DNA of 64,000 nt from Cytobacillus dafuensis. GTDB taxonomy: Bacteria; Bacillota; Bacilli; Bacillales; Cytobacillaceae. Position 1 is the first letter of the stretch, and each line of letters begins with the position of its first letter. The position numbers and the translations under genes are program-made. A model generated the notes under the pieces. It did no database searches. It worked only from the letters and a program-made list of their open reading frames with translations, and was not told the origin of the DNA. Below, in pieces: positions 63,220 to 64,000 of this stretch. The stretch is from NCBI RefSeq assembly GCF_007995155.1, contig NZ_CP042593.1, forward strand, positions 2,584,001-2,648,000. The letters are read 5' to 3'.

Positions 63220-63726
63220 CTAATTTTCAGAGCATTTATCCCAGTTGAATCGCTTAATTCGAATCTTTTTGGCCTTCTTTTCATCCACTGACATAACGAC
63301 CCATACTTCACCAATTTTACTTAACTTCTTTTTAACATTGTTTCCATCAATTTTCTTATAAAGAAAATAACCTTCTTTTCCTTCTAAGCCGCTCTTTAAA
63401 AATAGTCGCCTTGAACCATTACTACTTCCGACAAATAAAGACTGTAGCGACATCTTGTCAGAATGGTCATTAAGCTTCTCCCCTACTTTTAACATCAAGT
63501 CATCAGATATAAATTCTTGATACTCTGATAAATCTAAGTTAAAGCTTTTAACAATATCTTTTAACACCTTATTATTAAATTCTTGATATTCTTTTTCAAA
63601 TTCTTCTATACAAACGCTTTTAGGTGGTTTTTCTTCTTTTACAGAATTAGCAAAAACAGTTTCATTATTTACTCCATAAATTAAAATAATTGATATTAAC
63701 AATAAATTAGAAAACTTTTTATTCAT
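63220..63726 (-). CDS. Exported protein, unknown
   Basis: The 168-residue product begins with a Sec-type signal peptide (residues ~1-27, cleavage probably after VFANS-type AxA-like site). The mature part is highly charged, with two cysteines (near residues 39 and 165) that could form a disulfide. No family recognised. The start is weak (TAGGTTG upstream). Confidence 0.6.
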   Translation of the reverse strand: MNKKFSNLLLISIILIYGVNNETVFANSVKEEKPPKSVCIEEFEKEYQEFNNKVLKDIVKSFNLDLSEYQEFISDDLMLKVGEKLNDHSDKMSLQSLFVGSSNGSRRLFLKSGLEGKEGYFLYKKIDGNNVKKKLSKIGEVWVVMSVDEKKAKKIRIKRFNWDKCSEN

Positions 63727-63830
63727 TTACATCAACCTAACTATTTTAGGCTTATTTTCACCGGATCAATAACAATTATCCTTTTTCAAACAAAATGTTT
63801 TACTTGAGTAACTCCCCATTTTCCCCCCAT

Positions 63831-63903
63831 TCCAGATTTGGTCCTAAAATGAAAATAAGCGCTGATCCTTGTTCTCTAGGAAAGCGCCCGATTGTTGAAT
63901 ATC
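63831..63903 (+). repeat. Beta palindrome with inner hairpin
   Basis: GGTCCTAAAATGAAAAT, inner stem AAGCGCTGATCCT/AGGAAAGCGCCC, then GATTGTTGAATATCG; nearly identical to the copy at 30,790. Confidence 0.8.
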
Positions 63904-63918
63904 GATTCTCTATTGCAT

Positions 63919-63966
63919 AGTATCGTTGAAATGCGATACATTAAATCGCCCTCGTTATGGTATAAT
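63919..63966 (+). promoter_or_regulatory. Probable promoter and operator of the last gene
   Basis: AGTATCG and CGATACA form an inverted repeat (~63,920-63,940) upstream of a TATAAT -10 box at 63,961-63,966. Confidence 0.4.
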
Positions 63967-63991
63967 CTTCCATGAGGAGAGTGAGAAAATT

Positions 63992-64000
63992 ATGTATATG
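63992..64000 (+). CDS. Start of a gene cut by the window end
   Basis: ATGTATATG is preceded by GAGGAGAGTG about 11 bases upstream and by a TATAAT box. Only three codons are visible, so nothing can be said about the product. Confidence 0.4.

Noticed and set aside
30705..63903. Classical integron attC sites
   Set aside because: No consistent GTTRRRY/RYYYAAC core pair and no tyrosine integrase gene in the window; only the general cassette-like layout is similar.
1..64000. tRNA, rRNA, T-box or SAM riboswitch
   Set aside because: I looked through the intergenic regions and found no cloverleaf, rRNA, T-box (TGGNACC) or SAM-type sequence; the guaC aptamer is the only riboswitch I can support.

Overview
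The window is chromosomal DNA of a low-GC, spore-forming member of the Bacillaceae. The evidence is two cwlJ spore-cortex hydrolase genes, strong AGGAGG-type ribosome binding sites, frequent TTG/GTG starts, PurR-type boxes, and close relatives of Bacillus exoA, uppP and guaC. The genus cannot be fixed from sequence alone. No rRNA, tRNA, CRISPR array or prophage is visible.

Bases 1-30,530 look like ordinary chromosome. In order they hold: the 3' end of a MocR-type gene, a glutamate/dicarboxylate symporter, a GNAT-aminotransferase fusion, exoA, an OsmC protein, a partly decayed tandem duplication of cwlJ plus an ATPase gene, a MerR/coiled-coil protein, speD, a CAP protein, a DUF21/CBS membrane protein, a two-component system divergent from a DUF418 gene, uppP, an MFS exporter, a luciferase-like oxidoreductase, DUF1836 and hemolysin III genes, an aldehyde dehydrogenase, and a purine block. 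The purine block comprises a Rieske oxygenase divergent from a purine permease, then guaC. PurR boxes with the same spacing precede the permease and guaC. guaC also has a guanine-class riboswitch whose terminator overlaps the aptamer, so it should switch ON with ligand.

Bases 30,530-64,000 are accessory in character. Most genes are single, unrelated and often resistance- or modification-like: GNATs, VOC proteins, an alpha/beta hydrolase, HAD, P-loop kinase, TetR, ArsR/SulP, MFS, LtrA, a Lon-like membrane protease and an extra RNase J. Several are truncated or frameshifted, two are GC-rich imports, and there are an IS110 element and a group II intron scrap. Most gaps between these genes carry members of one dispersed palindrome family, all in the same orientation, with compensatory changes in the stems. 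I saw no member in the first 30 kb. The layout resembles a cassette array, but no integrase or other mobilising gene is present.

Two other repeat systems cross both halves. Three intergenic tandem arrays (about 3.6, 26 and 48 kb) have unrelated sequences but exactly the same 52-bp period, each unit built around a short palindrome. A modular double-hairpin element occurs three times (7.1, 10.2 and 21.7 kb).
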